DNA of 64,000 bases from Moellerella sp963519845 (GTDB taxonomy: Bacteria; Pseudomonadota; Gammaproteobacteria; Enterobacterales; Enterobacteriaceae): the NCBI GenBank assembly GCA_963519845.1, contig CAUQNX010000011.1, positions 62,001 to 126,000 of the forward strand. Direction: 5' to 3'. A program made the translations under genes and the position numbers. Positions 19,579 through 27,869 of this stretch are shown piece by piece. The stretch's first letter is position 1, and each line of letters starts with the position of its first letter. Under the pieces are notes generated by a model, which was not told the origin of the DNA, made no database searches, and worked only from the letters and a program-made list of their open reading frames with translations.

Positions 19579-19708
19579 TATCTTTAACTCTTTTTATTAG
19601 CTCTGCGGCTTGCTTGAAGAATACAGTAACTATAACATGCTATTGTTTTACAGAATATCGTCGCCCGAAGTTTGTTTCGGAGAATTTTAATTTGCTGAGT
19701 CAGGAAAG

Positions 19709-20431
19709 ATGTCACAATCGCCAATCGAACTAAAAGGCAGTAGTTTCACCCTCTCCGTTCTTCACCTACACAGTGAAGAGCCTAAACTCATCAAAAAAGC
19801 GCTTCAGGAAAAAATGAAGCAGGCTCCCAATTTTCTAAATAATGCGCCTGTTGTGATTAATATTTCCACATTGACACCTAGCGCTAACTTGATGGCCATC
19901 TACCAAGTCATTCATTCCGTCGGATTACGGATTGTCGGAATCAGTGGATGTACGGATCCAAAGCTGCGTCGCCAAGTGACTGAAGCCAAACTTCCTTTAT
20001 TAAGTGAAGGTAAAAGTCAACAAAAAGCGGAAATTGAGAGTGAGCCCGTTGAATCTATTGCTGAAAGTGTGCAAACATCAACACCCAATGGACCAACGTT
20101 TAAAAAAACACGCATAATAGATACTCCTGTTCGCTCTGGGCAACGCATCTATGCACCCAATAGTGATCTGATTGTTACCAGCAACGTAAGCGCAGGTGCA
20201 GAATTACTCGCTGATGGTAATATTCATATCTATGGTGTGATGAGAGGCCGCGCATTAGCAGGCGCTTCAGGTGATACTGATAGCCAAATATATTGCATTC
20301 ATTTACAAGCTGAGCTGGTATCGATTGCAGGTGAATATTGGCTAAGCGAACAGATCCCCACCGATTTTATCGGTAAAGCAGCTAGACTTTGTCTAGTTGA
20401 TAATAAATTACATATTGAAAATTTAATTTAG
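19709..20431 (+). CDS. minC: Septum site-determining protein MinC
   Basis: The 240-residue FtsZ inhibitor has an N-terminal domain (about 1-100, PIELKGSSFTLSVLHL) and a linker. The C-terminal beta-helix domain holds GAELLADGNIHIYGVMRGRALAG, which binds MinD. Translation starts at an ATG preceded by AGGA. It is first in minCDE, spaced 23 bases from minD. Confidence 0.96.
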   Translation: MSQSPIELKGSSFTLSVLHLHSEEPKLIKKALQEKMKQAPNFLNNAPVVINISTLTPSANLMAIYQVIHSVGLRIVGISGCTDPKLRRQVTEAKLPLLSEGKSQQKAEIESEPVESIAESVQTSTPNGPTFKKTRIIDTPVRSGQRIYAPNSDLIVTSNVSAGAELLADGNIHIYGVMRGRALAGASGDTDSQIYCIHLQAELVSIAGEYWLSEQIPTDFIGKAARLCLVDNKLHIENLI

Positions 20432-20454
20432 ACCTTATTACAAGGAATTATTTA

Positions 20455-21267
20455 ATGGCACGCATTATAGTTATTACTTCAGGTAAAGGTGGGGTTGGTA
20501 AAACCACAACAAGCGCAGCCATAGCTACTGGCCTGGCACAGAGAGGAAACAAAACCGTTGTAATCGATTTCGATATCGGTCTACGAAACCTCGATCTCAT
20601 CATGGGCTGTGAACGCCGTGTAGTCTATGACTTCGTCAATGTGATCCAGGGCGATGCGTCTTTGAATCAAGCAATGATCAAAGATAAAAGAACAGAAAAT
20701 CTCTTTATCCTGCCAGCATCGCAAACACGCGACAAAGATGCATTAACGCGTGAAGGTGTTGAGAAAGTCTTAGACGAACTAGAAAAATTAAATTTTGATT
20801 TCGTGATTTGTGATTCACCTGCTGGGATTGAAAGCGGTGCCTTAATGGCGCTTTATTTTGCTGATGAAGCCATTATTACCACCAATCCTGAAGTCTCATC
20901 CGTTCGTGACTCTGACCGTATTTTAGGTATTCTGGCCTCAAAATCTCGCCGCGCTGAACGTGGACAAGATGCGATTAAAGAACATCTGCTATTGACCCGA
21001 TATAACCCAGGCCGTGTAAGCCGTGGCGATATGCTAAGTATGGAAGATGTGCTAGAAATTTTGTGTATTCCATTAATTGGCGTTATTCCTGAAGATCAAT
21101 CTGTACTGCGTTCGTCTAACCAAGGTGAACCTGTTATTTTGGATCAAGAATCAGATGCAGGACAAGCATATAGTGACTGTGTAGATCGTATTCTAGGTGA
21201 AGATCGCCCTATCCGTTTCATTGAAGAAGAGAAGAAAGGCTTCTTAAAACGCCTGTTTGGGGGGTAA
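20455..21267 (+). CDS. minD: Septum site-determining ATPase MinD
   Basis: The 270-residue membrane ATPase has a deviant Walker A motif (KGGVGKTT, residues 11-18). A C-terminal amphipathic membrane-targeting helix is present (EEKKGFLKRLFGG). It oscillates with MinE and recruits MinC to the membrane. It ends 2 bases before minE. Confidence 0.97.
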   Translation: MARIIVITSGKGGVGKTTTSAAIATGLAQRGNKTVVIDFDIGLRNLDLIMGCERRVVYDFVNVIQGDASLNQAMIKDKRTENLFILPASQTRDKDALTREGVEKVLDELEKLNFDFVICDSPAGIESGALMALYFADEAIITTNPEVSSVRDSDRILGILASKSRRAERGQDAIKEHLLLTRYNPGRVSRGDMLSMEDVLEILCIPLIGVIPEDQSVLRSSNQGEPVILDQESDAGQAYSDCVDRILGEDRPIRFIEEEKKGFLKRLFGG

Positions 21268-21269
21268 TA

Positions 21270-21536
21270 ATGGCTTTATTAGATTTCTTTCTGTCGAGAA
21301 AAAAAACGACAGCCAATATCGCTAAGGAGCGTTTGCAAATCATCGTTGCAGAGCGTCGGCGTGGCGATAATGAGCCCGCTTATTTATCTGATATGAAACG
21401 TGATATTTTAAACGTTATTTGTAAATATGTTCAGGTCGATCCTGAAATGCTTTCAGTTCAGTTTGAACAAAAAGGCGATGATATTTCAGTGCTTGAGCTG
21501 AATGTTACATTACCTGAAACAGAAGACGGTAAATAA
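21270..21536 (+). CDS. minE: Cell division topological specificity factor MinE
   Basis: The 88-residue protein begins MALLDFFLSRKKTTANIAKERL, the membrane-binding and anti-MinCD segment. A topological-specificity domain follows (DMKRDILNVICKYV). It stimulates MinD ATPase and places the division site at midcell. It completes the minCDE operon. A weak long-loop hairpin (CTAGCCCA / TGGGCTAG, 21570-21605) follows. Confidence 0.97.
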   Translation: MALLDFFLSRKKTTANIAKERLQIIVAERRRGDNEPAYLSDMKRDILNVICKYVQVDPEMLSVQFEQKGDDISVLELNVTLPETEDGK

Positions 21537-21667
21537 GATAATTTACCCGATTGAAATAACTCGAAGTTGCTAGCCCAGTTATTAATACAACTATAAATGG
21601 GCTAGTAATTATTGAGTGGCAGCGATATTTAATCTTGGGTGATTTCCACACAAGATCATTTCCGATT

Positions 21668-22786
21668 TTATTTATTTCTATCGATTTTACCTGTAAGATC
21701 GTAATGATAGACTCTGCCCTCTTTATTTATTCCTGTGGTTAATCCGTAGCCTCCATTCTTTATTTTATTGGGTGTGATAAATAGATCAGCACCAGAGCTA
21801 ATAACCCCGTTATTTTGCCTTACTCGGTTCACCTTGTTATTTTGCTCTATATCACTATTATTAGTATCAGAGATTTCTATTTTTAGGTTGTTATAACCAT
21901 ACAAATCACCACTATTGATAAACTTTGCATTAACAATCTTAATATTTAAATTATTAGCATTAATTTCACTCCATGGATTGATATAAATTCCAGCATTCTT
22001 CGATAAAGGCAGAATTACAGGAGCCTTCATTCTATCTCTGCGATATTTATTACTGGTATATTGTTCAACGCCATCACTAATATTAAAATTAATTTTATCT
22101 GCTTTAATAATAGTATTACGATAAATATAAATTTTATCTGCATAGATATCAACATTACTAATCTTGGTTAAATCCACAGTCCCCGACATAGTGACCGCTT
22201 TATCAAATTGCTTTTTAAACTCAATACGATCACCCGCTTTTCGCTCTATCTTTCCGGCTAATAAAGTCACATTATTAATGCGGTTAAAAGAACAGCTAAC
22301 ACAATCTATACCCATCGGATTAGCTACAATCAATGAAGCTTCTTTACCCAGCATTCCAAGATGACCAGCAAGCATCGTTTTCTTGATATCATTGACTTCA
22401 GCAATAACAAGATTAGCGGGATTTTCCATATTTCTATTATTGAAGAAAGCTGCTTTATTTTTTCCTATATCTAATTTAGAAAAATAGTTATGTGACACAC
22501 CATCATTATCACTCTCATTTAAATTGATAACCGGAATTAAATCACCATCAAAATAATGTTTTTGGTTATTGACATCTGCAAAATCATCCAAAGAAATAAT
22601 ATTAGCTCTAACATTATTTTCAGATAATATTATTTCAGTTTTTGAAGCTAAATCTTTAAAATTATTTGAACCTTTATTCTTTATTTGTTGAATAAGTTCA
22701 GGTGATTTTTGATAATCGGGTATTTCTGTAGCGAACAAAAAAACCGGATAGAGTGAAATAAATAATGATAATACAGATTTTTTCAT
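21668..22786 (-). CDS. Orphan two-partner-secretion (haemagglutination-activity) domain protein
   Basis: The 372-residue product has a signal peptide (to about residue 20). The TPS-domain landmarks follow: GVSHNYFSKLDIGKNKAAFFN (about 96-116), ENPANLVIAEVN (about 121-132), and VANPMGIDCVSC (about 154-165, matching the NPNGI and CxxC motifs of TpsA proteins). The protein stops just after the domain. Normal TpsA exoproteins continue for a thousand or more residues, and no TpsB pore gene is nearby. It may be a truncated exoprotein or a free-standing TPS protein that uses a transporter encoded elsewhere. AT-rich codon use suggests acquisition. Confidence 0.75.
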   Translation of the reverse strand: MKKSVLSLFISLYPVFLFATEIPDYQKSPELIQQIKNKGSNNFKDLASKTEIILSENNVRANIISLDDFADVNNQKHYFDGDLIPVINLNESDNDGVSHNYFSKLDIGKNKAAFFNNRNMENPANLVIAEVNDIKKTMLAGHLGMLGKEASLIVANPMGIDCVSCSFNRINNVTLLAGKIERKAGDRIEFKKQFDKAVTMSGTVDLTKISNVDIYADKIYIYRNTIIKADKINFNISDGVEQYTSNKYRRDRMKAPVILPLSKNAGIYINPWSEINANNLNIKIVNAKFINSGDLYGYNNLKIEISDTNNSDIEQNNKVNRVRQNNGVISSGADLFITPNKIKNGGYGLTTGINKEGRVYHYDLTGKIDRNK

Positions 22787-23040
22787 ACATGCTCCTTATT
22801 TACTCATAATTAAAAATACAAATTATAATAACCATATTTAAATATAATTAAATTATTAGAATAAATCAGACCTTAAACCAAAAAACAAAAAACAAAAAAA
22901 CTTAAGTTTATTGATCAAACATGAGGGGAATTAGGAGTTGATTTTGACTGGAGTCATTGATGAGAATGTATGCTTATCTTTATATTTAATCCACCCATCA
23001 TTTACCATAAATAATAATAATTGGTGAATTATAAAAACAG

Positions 23041-23072
23041 AAACAAGATATAAATATATTTATATCTTGTTT
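23041..23072 (-). terminator. Perfect 32-bp palindrome after rnd
   Basis: Two 16-base arms (23041-23056 and 23057-23072) are exactly complementary with no spacer. The palindrome ends 8 bases beyond the rnd stop. On the minus strand it is followed by T-rich sequence, so it probably terminates rnd. Confidence 0.65.
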
Positions 23073-23079
23073 TATTTTA

Positions 23080-24201
23080 TTAATAATTTTTCATTAATTG
23101 ATGCAATGGTTCACTTAATAAATCGCCACGCCAACCATCGATTAATTCAGGCTGAGAGGTGCGTTGTTTTAATCCCCAGTAGACACTTAAAAATTGGTTA
23201 ATTTGTCGTCTGGAAGCCAGTAATTCAGCATTGAATTTTTCTGACTCGCTGATCTCTTTCACCAGTGTTTTAATCTCTTTAAAAGCATTACGATAGTGAG
23301 GATGCTCAATAATATTCACCACAAGTGTCGGATATTGATCTTCACTGATTGTCGCACTACTTTCTACCATGGCTAATAAACGCTTACCATGACAACGAAT
23401 TTCTTGCCCACTCAAGCCTAAGGCATCAAGTTCAGCCAAGGAACTAGGTAAATAGCGCGCTATCTTCCATAAGTTCTCTTCTCTTACCACAAAGTTAACC
23501 GCTAAATCACGTTCTCGCGCCTGCTTTAAGCGCCAAGCCGCCAATAATTGTAAACAAGCCAGTTGCTGCCCTTTCAATTGCCATGCATTGGTAATATTAC
23601 GATAGGCGGCCTCGGGTAGGAGAACTTCTTGTCGACGCAATACGATGCGCTGACACTCATCTTTTGCTGAGTCTAAATAGCCTGCTTCGCTCACGTTAGC
23701 CATTAATTTTTCAGCTAATGGCAGTAAATAGTAAACGTCTGCGGCGGCATACTCACACTGTTTTTCGCTTAATGGACGCGCTAACCAATCGGTTCTGGAT
23801 TCACTTTTATCTAACTCAACACCCAGATATTCAGCCACTAACGCCGCGAAACCGCAGGAGATAGGATGACCACTAAAAGCTGCCAGAACTTGAGTGTCGA
23901 TCATTGGAGTGGGCACACAACCAAAGTCATGCATAAAGACTTCTAAATCTTCGCTGCCCGCATGCAGAAATTTAATAATATTTTCATCGCCTAACAGTTC
24001 TTTTACTGGCGACAAATCTTTTATAACTATGGGATCAATCAGAGAGACCTTTTCTCCATCATAGAGTTGCAGAAGCCCCAGTTGTGGATAAAAAGTTCTA
24101 GTGCGGACAAACTCAGTATCTAATGTGATCCATTTTTTTTGTTTGGCCTGCAGGCAAACGTCCACCAGCTCAGCATCCGTAGTTATCAAATGATAATTCA
24201 A
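23080..24201 (-). CDS. rnd: Ribonuclease D
   Basis: The chosen start is a TTG at 24201, giving 373 residues (E. coli 375), beginning NYHLITTD after the initiator. E. coli rnd is also known to start with UUG. Upstream in-frame codons to an ATG at 24267 would run through a strong hairpin and have no family match. DEDD exonuclease residues are seen in TLDTEFVR, then FLHAGSEDLEVF, and the YAAADVYYL end of the domain. HRDC domains follow. It trims the 3' ends of tRNA and other structured RNAs. It lies downstream of fadD, as in E. coli. Confidence 0.92.
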   Translation of the reverse strand: MNYHLITTDAELVDVCLQAKQKKWITLDTEFVRTRTFYPQLGLLQLYDGEKVSLIDPIVIKDLSPVKELLGDENIIKFLHAGSEDLEVFMHDFGCVPTPMIDTQVLAAFSGHPISCGFAALVAEYLGVELDKSESRTDWLARPLSEKQCEYAAADVYYLLPLAEKLMANVSEAGYLDSAKDECQRIVLRRQEVLLPEAAYRNITNAWQLKGQQLACLQLLAAWRLKQARERDLAVNFVVREENLWKIARYLPSSLAELDALGLSGQEIRCHGKRLLAMVESSATISEDQYPTLVVNIIEHPHYRNAFKEIKTLVKEISESEKFNAELLASRRQINQFLSVYWGLKQRTSQPELIDGWRGDLLSEPLHQLMKNY

Positions 24202-24236
24202 AACAGGTTCTCTTTTTTTGTTATCTTTTATCACAA

Positions 24237-24260
24237 CAACGCCGGTCAATACCGGCGTTG
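24237..24260 (-). terminator. Hairpin between fadD and rnd
   Basis: A perfect 10-bp GC-rich stem (CAACGCCGGT / ACCGGCGTTG) with a 4-nt loop lies 35 bases beyond the fadD stop and 36 bases before the rnd TTG. No T run follows on the minus strand, so it may attenuate or stabilise rather than fully stop transcription. Confidence 0.6.
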
Positions 24261-24294
24261 TACTCATTTATCTCTTAGCTTAACCAGATTAAAC

Positions 24295-25983
24295 TCAAGT
24301 CGCTACTGTTTCAGCTTTTATTTTTTCTTCATCTCGCAACTCACGACGAAGTATTTTGCCTACATTTGATTTAGGTAATTCGTCGCGAAACTCAAAATAG
24401 CGCGGTACCTTGTAACCCGTAAGATAACGACGGCAATAAGTGGTTAATGCTTCCGCGGTCAATGCCTTATCTTTGGCGACCACAAAGACTTTAACCGCTT
24501 CACCACTGCTTTCACTGACAACACCTACAGCAGCACACTCAACAACATCGGGATGTGCAGAGACAACATCTTCAATCTCATTTGGATAGACGTTAAAACC
24601 GGAGACCAAAATCATATCTTTCTTGCGATCAACAATTCGGATAAAACCATCAGCGTCTATTTGCGCGATATCGCCAGTCGCTAACCAGCCATCACTCATC
24701 ACTTCGGCCGTTGCATCTGGGCGATTCCAATATCCCGCCATCACTTGAGGCCCTTTTACCCACATTTCACCGGGTTCGCCTAAGGGCACTTCATTGCCAT
24801 CATCATCAGTAAATTTCACATCCGTTGACGCAACTGGTACACCAATACTACCACTGTATTGGTTCAAATTATACGGATTCCCCGTGACTAGCGGTGAGCA
24901 CTCAGTGAGCCCATAACCTTCTAATAGATGAATTCCCGTCAGTTTCTGCCACTTTTCAGCCACCGCTTTTTGTACTGGCATCCCGCCACCCACACTCAAT
25001 CTAAGGCGAGAAAAATCGAGACGTTTAAACTCATCATTATGTAACCAAGCATTAAATAATGTATTCACGCCTGTTATTGATGTAACCGGATAACGACCTA
25101 GTTGTTTCACGGTTCCCGGCACATCTCGCGGATTGGTGATCAACAGATTAGTGCCACCAATATTAAGGAACAGCAAGCAGTTTACGGTGAGCGCAAAAAC
25201 ATGGTAGAGAGGCAGTGCGGTAACGACGAATTCGTGCCCGACTAAGAGAGCCGGACAATAGGAGGCTTTAGCTTGTTCAAGATTGGCTAACATATTACGG
25301 TGCGTTAGCATGGCCCCTTTGGCGATCCCCGTTGTTCCACCCGTATATTGCAGAAAAGCCAAATCCTGTCCGGTAATATTGGGTTTAACATACTGCATAC
25401 GATAACCATAATGCATGGCTCGGCGGAAGGAGATAGCGTCGGGCAAATCATATCTAGGCACTAATCTTTTGATATATTTAACCACAAAGTCGACTATTGT
25501 GGCTTTTGGCCGTGGCAGTTGATCACCCATGCGAGTTAAAATCACATGCTTAACTTTCGTATTAAAGACCACTTTTTCGAGCGTGTGCGCAAAATTAGAG
25601 ACAATGACAATAGCTAGTGCACCACTATCCGCTAACTGATGTTCTAATTCTCTTGGGGTATATAGTGGATTGACATTGACCACCACCATACCTGCCCGAA
25701 GAATGCCAAATAGGGCAATAGGATATTGGAGCAAGTTAGGCATCATCAATGCGACACGATCGCCTTTTTTAAGACCCAATCCATTTTGGAGATAGGCCGC
25801 AAAAGCACGACTACGCTCTTCCAATTTTCGGAAGGTCATTACTTCGCCCATATTGATAAATGCAGGTTGATCCGCATATTGAGCTACCGAATGCTCGAGC
25901 ATTTCTGCTAAAGAGGCATATCGATCCGGGTCAATTTCGGCCGGCACATCGGTTGGGTAACTTTTCAGCCAGAGTTTTTCCAA
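24295..25983 (-). CDS. fadD: Long-chain fatty acid-CoA ligase
   Basis: This AMP-forming enzyme activates imported long-chain fatty acids. It has the ATP/AMP motif YTGGTTGIAKGA and the FACS motif region DGWLATGDIAQID..GF, with end DELPKSNVGKILRREL. I place the start at a TTG (25983), giving 562 residues (E. coli 561, itself starting with TTG). AGGAG is 7 bases upstream of this TTG but only one base before the alternative ATG at 25989. rnd follows it on the same strand. Confidence 0.94.
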   Translation of the reverse strand: MEKLWLKSYPTDVPAEIDPDRYASLAEMLEHSVAQYADQPAFINMGEVMTFRKLEERSRAFAAYLQNGLGLKKGDRVALMMPNLLQYPIALFGILRAGMVVVNVNPLYTPRELEHQLADSGALAIVIVSNFAHTLEKVVFNTKVKHVILTRMGDQLPRPKATIVDFVVKYIKRLVPRYDLPDAISFRRAMHYGYRMQYVKPNITGQDLAFLQYTGGTTGIAKGAMLTHRNMLANLEQAKASYCPALLVGHEFVVTALPLYHVFALTVNCLLFLNIGGTNLLITNPRDVPGTVKQLGRYPVTSITGVNTLFNAWLHNDEFKRLDFSRLRLSVGGGMPVQKAVAEKWQKLTGIHLLEGYGLTECSPLVTGNPYNLNQYSGSIGVPVASTDVKFTDDDGNEVPLGEPGEMWVKGPQVMAGYWNRPDATAEVMSDGWLATGDIAQIDADGFIRIVDRKKDMILVSGFNVYPNEIEDVVSAHPDVVECAAVGVVSESSGEAVKVFVVAKDKALTAEALTTYCRRYLTGYKVPRYFEFRDELPKSNVGKILRRELRDEEKIKAETVAT

Positions 25984-26366
25984 GGTCATACTCCTGAATT
26001 TACTGATGCCGCAATCCAATACAACCACGATATATAAACATAATGATATTAACAATACTTTAACAATTAATATCTAATAGTGAAATAGTGTCGTAAAAGG
26101 TTGAGATGCCCATCACTAAATAAATTTTATGATTTTAATCTAAAAAATAAGGCGGTCTTTGCCGCCTCCATTTGTTGCTATTCTTTTTTTATCGTTAACC
26201 GAGCATTAATTTTTATTTTGCCAATTATACACAATTAAAAATTTTAGCAAAACTAACCTAAAATGAATAATGTAAATAGATGTTTTTAAATTAATGGCTA
26301 AAAAAATGAACCCAGTGCTATTTAGCCACTGGGTTCATTTTTAATAATAGCTTATTGAAGATTTAT
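25984..26366. other. Non-coding stretch upstream of fadD
   Basis: About 380 bases contain the fadD promoter region, a small hairpin (AGGCGG / CCGCCT, 26150-26167) and the yeaY terminator. I could not identify a confident FadR or CRP site. Confidence 0.55.
26304..26340 (-). terminator. Terminator after yeaY
   Basis: A perfect 14-bp stem (AAATGAACCCAGTG / CACTGGGTTCATTT) with a 9-nt loop is followed by seven T residues on the minus strand. It is the strongest terminator in the window and lies 27 bases past the yeaY stop. Confidence 0.92.
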
Positions 26367-26963
26367 TTATTCAGTGAGGTAAGTCTGTATCGGTGCTGGG
26401 CCGCCGTTATAGCCGGGTCCCCATCCCCATGGCTGATTATAGTATCTTGGATAACCATAATAGCCATATCCCCAAGGGTCCATCGGTGGCAGAATCACTC
26501 TTTGAGCCACTTGCCAGCGCTGAAAACCTGTTACATTAAGGGTAATATAGTTGTACTTTATTGCCCCTATTTTAGCCTGCTTCTCACCAGTAATTGGTCC
26601 AACAACAGTAACAAAGTGACCATTAAAATCACTTGGCTCAAGAAAACCATTAACATAGGCGTAAATACGACCAACTGAAGGGGAACTCATTTCTGGTGCA
26701 GCATCATAAGGATTAAGCTGCATAACCGCAATTTCAAGTCGAGTTTTCTGCTGTTCGTTATCAACTGAAATCACTTTCCCACCGAAACGCCCTTCTTGAC
26801 CAATATACATTTCAGGTGCATTACGTACAGATGATAAGTTTGTCACAGGTGTGGCTGAATTACCTTTAATCGTTTGTGGAATAGAGACACATCCACTAAG
26901 CGCAATTGCGCCAAACAATAATGCAATCTTTGCTACGCCCAAGCAGCTTAATTTCATTTTCAT
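26367..26963 (-). CDS. yeaY: Slp-family outer-membrane lipoprotein YeaY
   Basis: The 198-residue precursor has lipobox LSGC (cysteine near residue 25). The conserved Slp region follows (YIGQEGRFGGKVISV, RLEIAVMQLN, GRIYAYVNGFLEPSDF, GKQAKIG-like GEKQAKIGAIKYNY). The C-terminal ~40 residues are unusually rich in Gly, Tyr, Pro and Trp. E. coli has two paralogues, slp and yeaY; the position between fadD and tsaB is that of yeaY. The role is uncertain, related to the outer membrane in stationary or stressed cells. Confidence 0.88.
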   Translation of the reverse strand: MKMKLSCLGVAKIALLFGAIALSGCVSIPQTIKGNSATPVTNLSSVRNAPEMYIGQEGRFGGKVISVDNEQQKTRLEIAVMQLNPYDAAPEMSSPSVGRIYAYVNGFLEPSDFNGHFVTVVGPITGEKQAKIGAIKYNYITLNVTGFQRWQVAQRVILPPMDPWGYGYYGYPRYYNQPWGWGPGYNGGPAPIQTYLTE

Positions 26964-27089
26964 AAACTACTCCCGTTTCTGCATTATAGAGATAAATAAA
27001 GTCAGTTAACGCGCCTAATGACCAATAAATAACAGCTTAAAACAACCCTTTCCTGATAAGCCGCTTATTTTATTTATTAGTTTATCCGA

Positions 27090-27788
27090 TTAACGCCCCG
27101 GTAATTTTTTCCAGGTTACTTCATTACGTAAATAAGTCGGTTGAGCATCATCAACACTAGCGATATTTCCTTTTTGCCATTGTAACAGCGCTATCGGTAA
27201 CATATCTTCCGCTGAAGGTAATAGGACATCACTCGCGATCAACGGTAATTTATTTTCTATCATTAATTCAGGATAGGCTTCCCATCCCGTTCCTGCAATT
27301 GCCCATTCACCTAAAAAATCTTGGAAAGAGGATTTAAATAGTGAAGGAGTTAAAACCGCTTCGCTCTCTTCCCCCTGCCATTCACCATTTTCATTTAATT
27401 GGTAGTGAGCGCAGTAAACTTCTGACATGCGTGCATCAATCGCCACTAATACCTGCTTATGACCCAGTAAACGATAAACGCCTTGCGCCATGGTATTGAG
27501 TGAAGAGACACCAATCATCGGTAAATCCGCACCAAAGGCCAAACCTTGTGCAATTCCTACGCCTATACGTACGCCAGTAAAGCTACCGGGACCACGACCA
27601 AAAGCAAGAGCATCCACTTGTTGTAATTTAATGCCTGCTTCCGAGAGGACTTCATCCACCATCGGCAATATTTTTTGTGTATGTTCGCGAGGTGATACGG
27701 CAAATCGCGATATTATCTGTCCATCATAACTTAATGCAACGGAACAGGCTTCAGTTGCTGTATCGACAGCAAGAATACAAGTTGACAT
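27090..27788 (-). CDS. tsaB: TsaB, tRNA threonylcarbamoyladenosine biosynthesis protein
   Basis: The start at 27788 gives 232 residues beginning MSTCILAVDTATEACSVAL (E. coli 231). The ASKHA-type fold motifs are visible (REHTQKILPMVDEVL, FGRGPGSFTGVRIGVG). TsaB dimerises with TsaD and, together with TsaE, forms the t6A37 modification enzyme for ANN-decoding tRNAs. The upstream in-frame extension is rejected for lack of family match. It lies between yoaA and yeaY, as in E. coli. Confidence 0.95.
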   Translation of the reverse strand: MSTCILAVDTATEACSVALSYDGQIISRFAVSPREHTQKILPMVDEVLSEAGIKLQQVDALAFGRGPGSFTGVRIGVGIAQGLAFGADLPMIGVSSLNTMAQGVYRLLGHKQVLVAIDARMSEVYCAHYQLNENGEWQGEESEAVLTPSLFKSSFQDFLGEWAIAGTGWEAYPELMIENKLPLIASDVLLPSAEDMLPIALLQWQKGNIASVDDAQPTYLRNEVTWKKLPGR

Positions 27789-27869
27789 GCCTAAACTCCG
27801 GCAATTTAAGGAGATCCAATGACAATATCTTACCATAAGCTCGCGATTTGGTGATAATAAATGTCTAAT

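Noticed and set aside
22900..22925. FNR-like TTGATCAA near the TPS gene
   Set aside because: It lacks the 4-base spacer of the FNR consensus.
24202..24267. ATG start for rnd giving 395 residues
   Set aside because: The extra codons run through a terminator-like hairpin and have no counterpart in RNase D.
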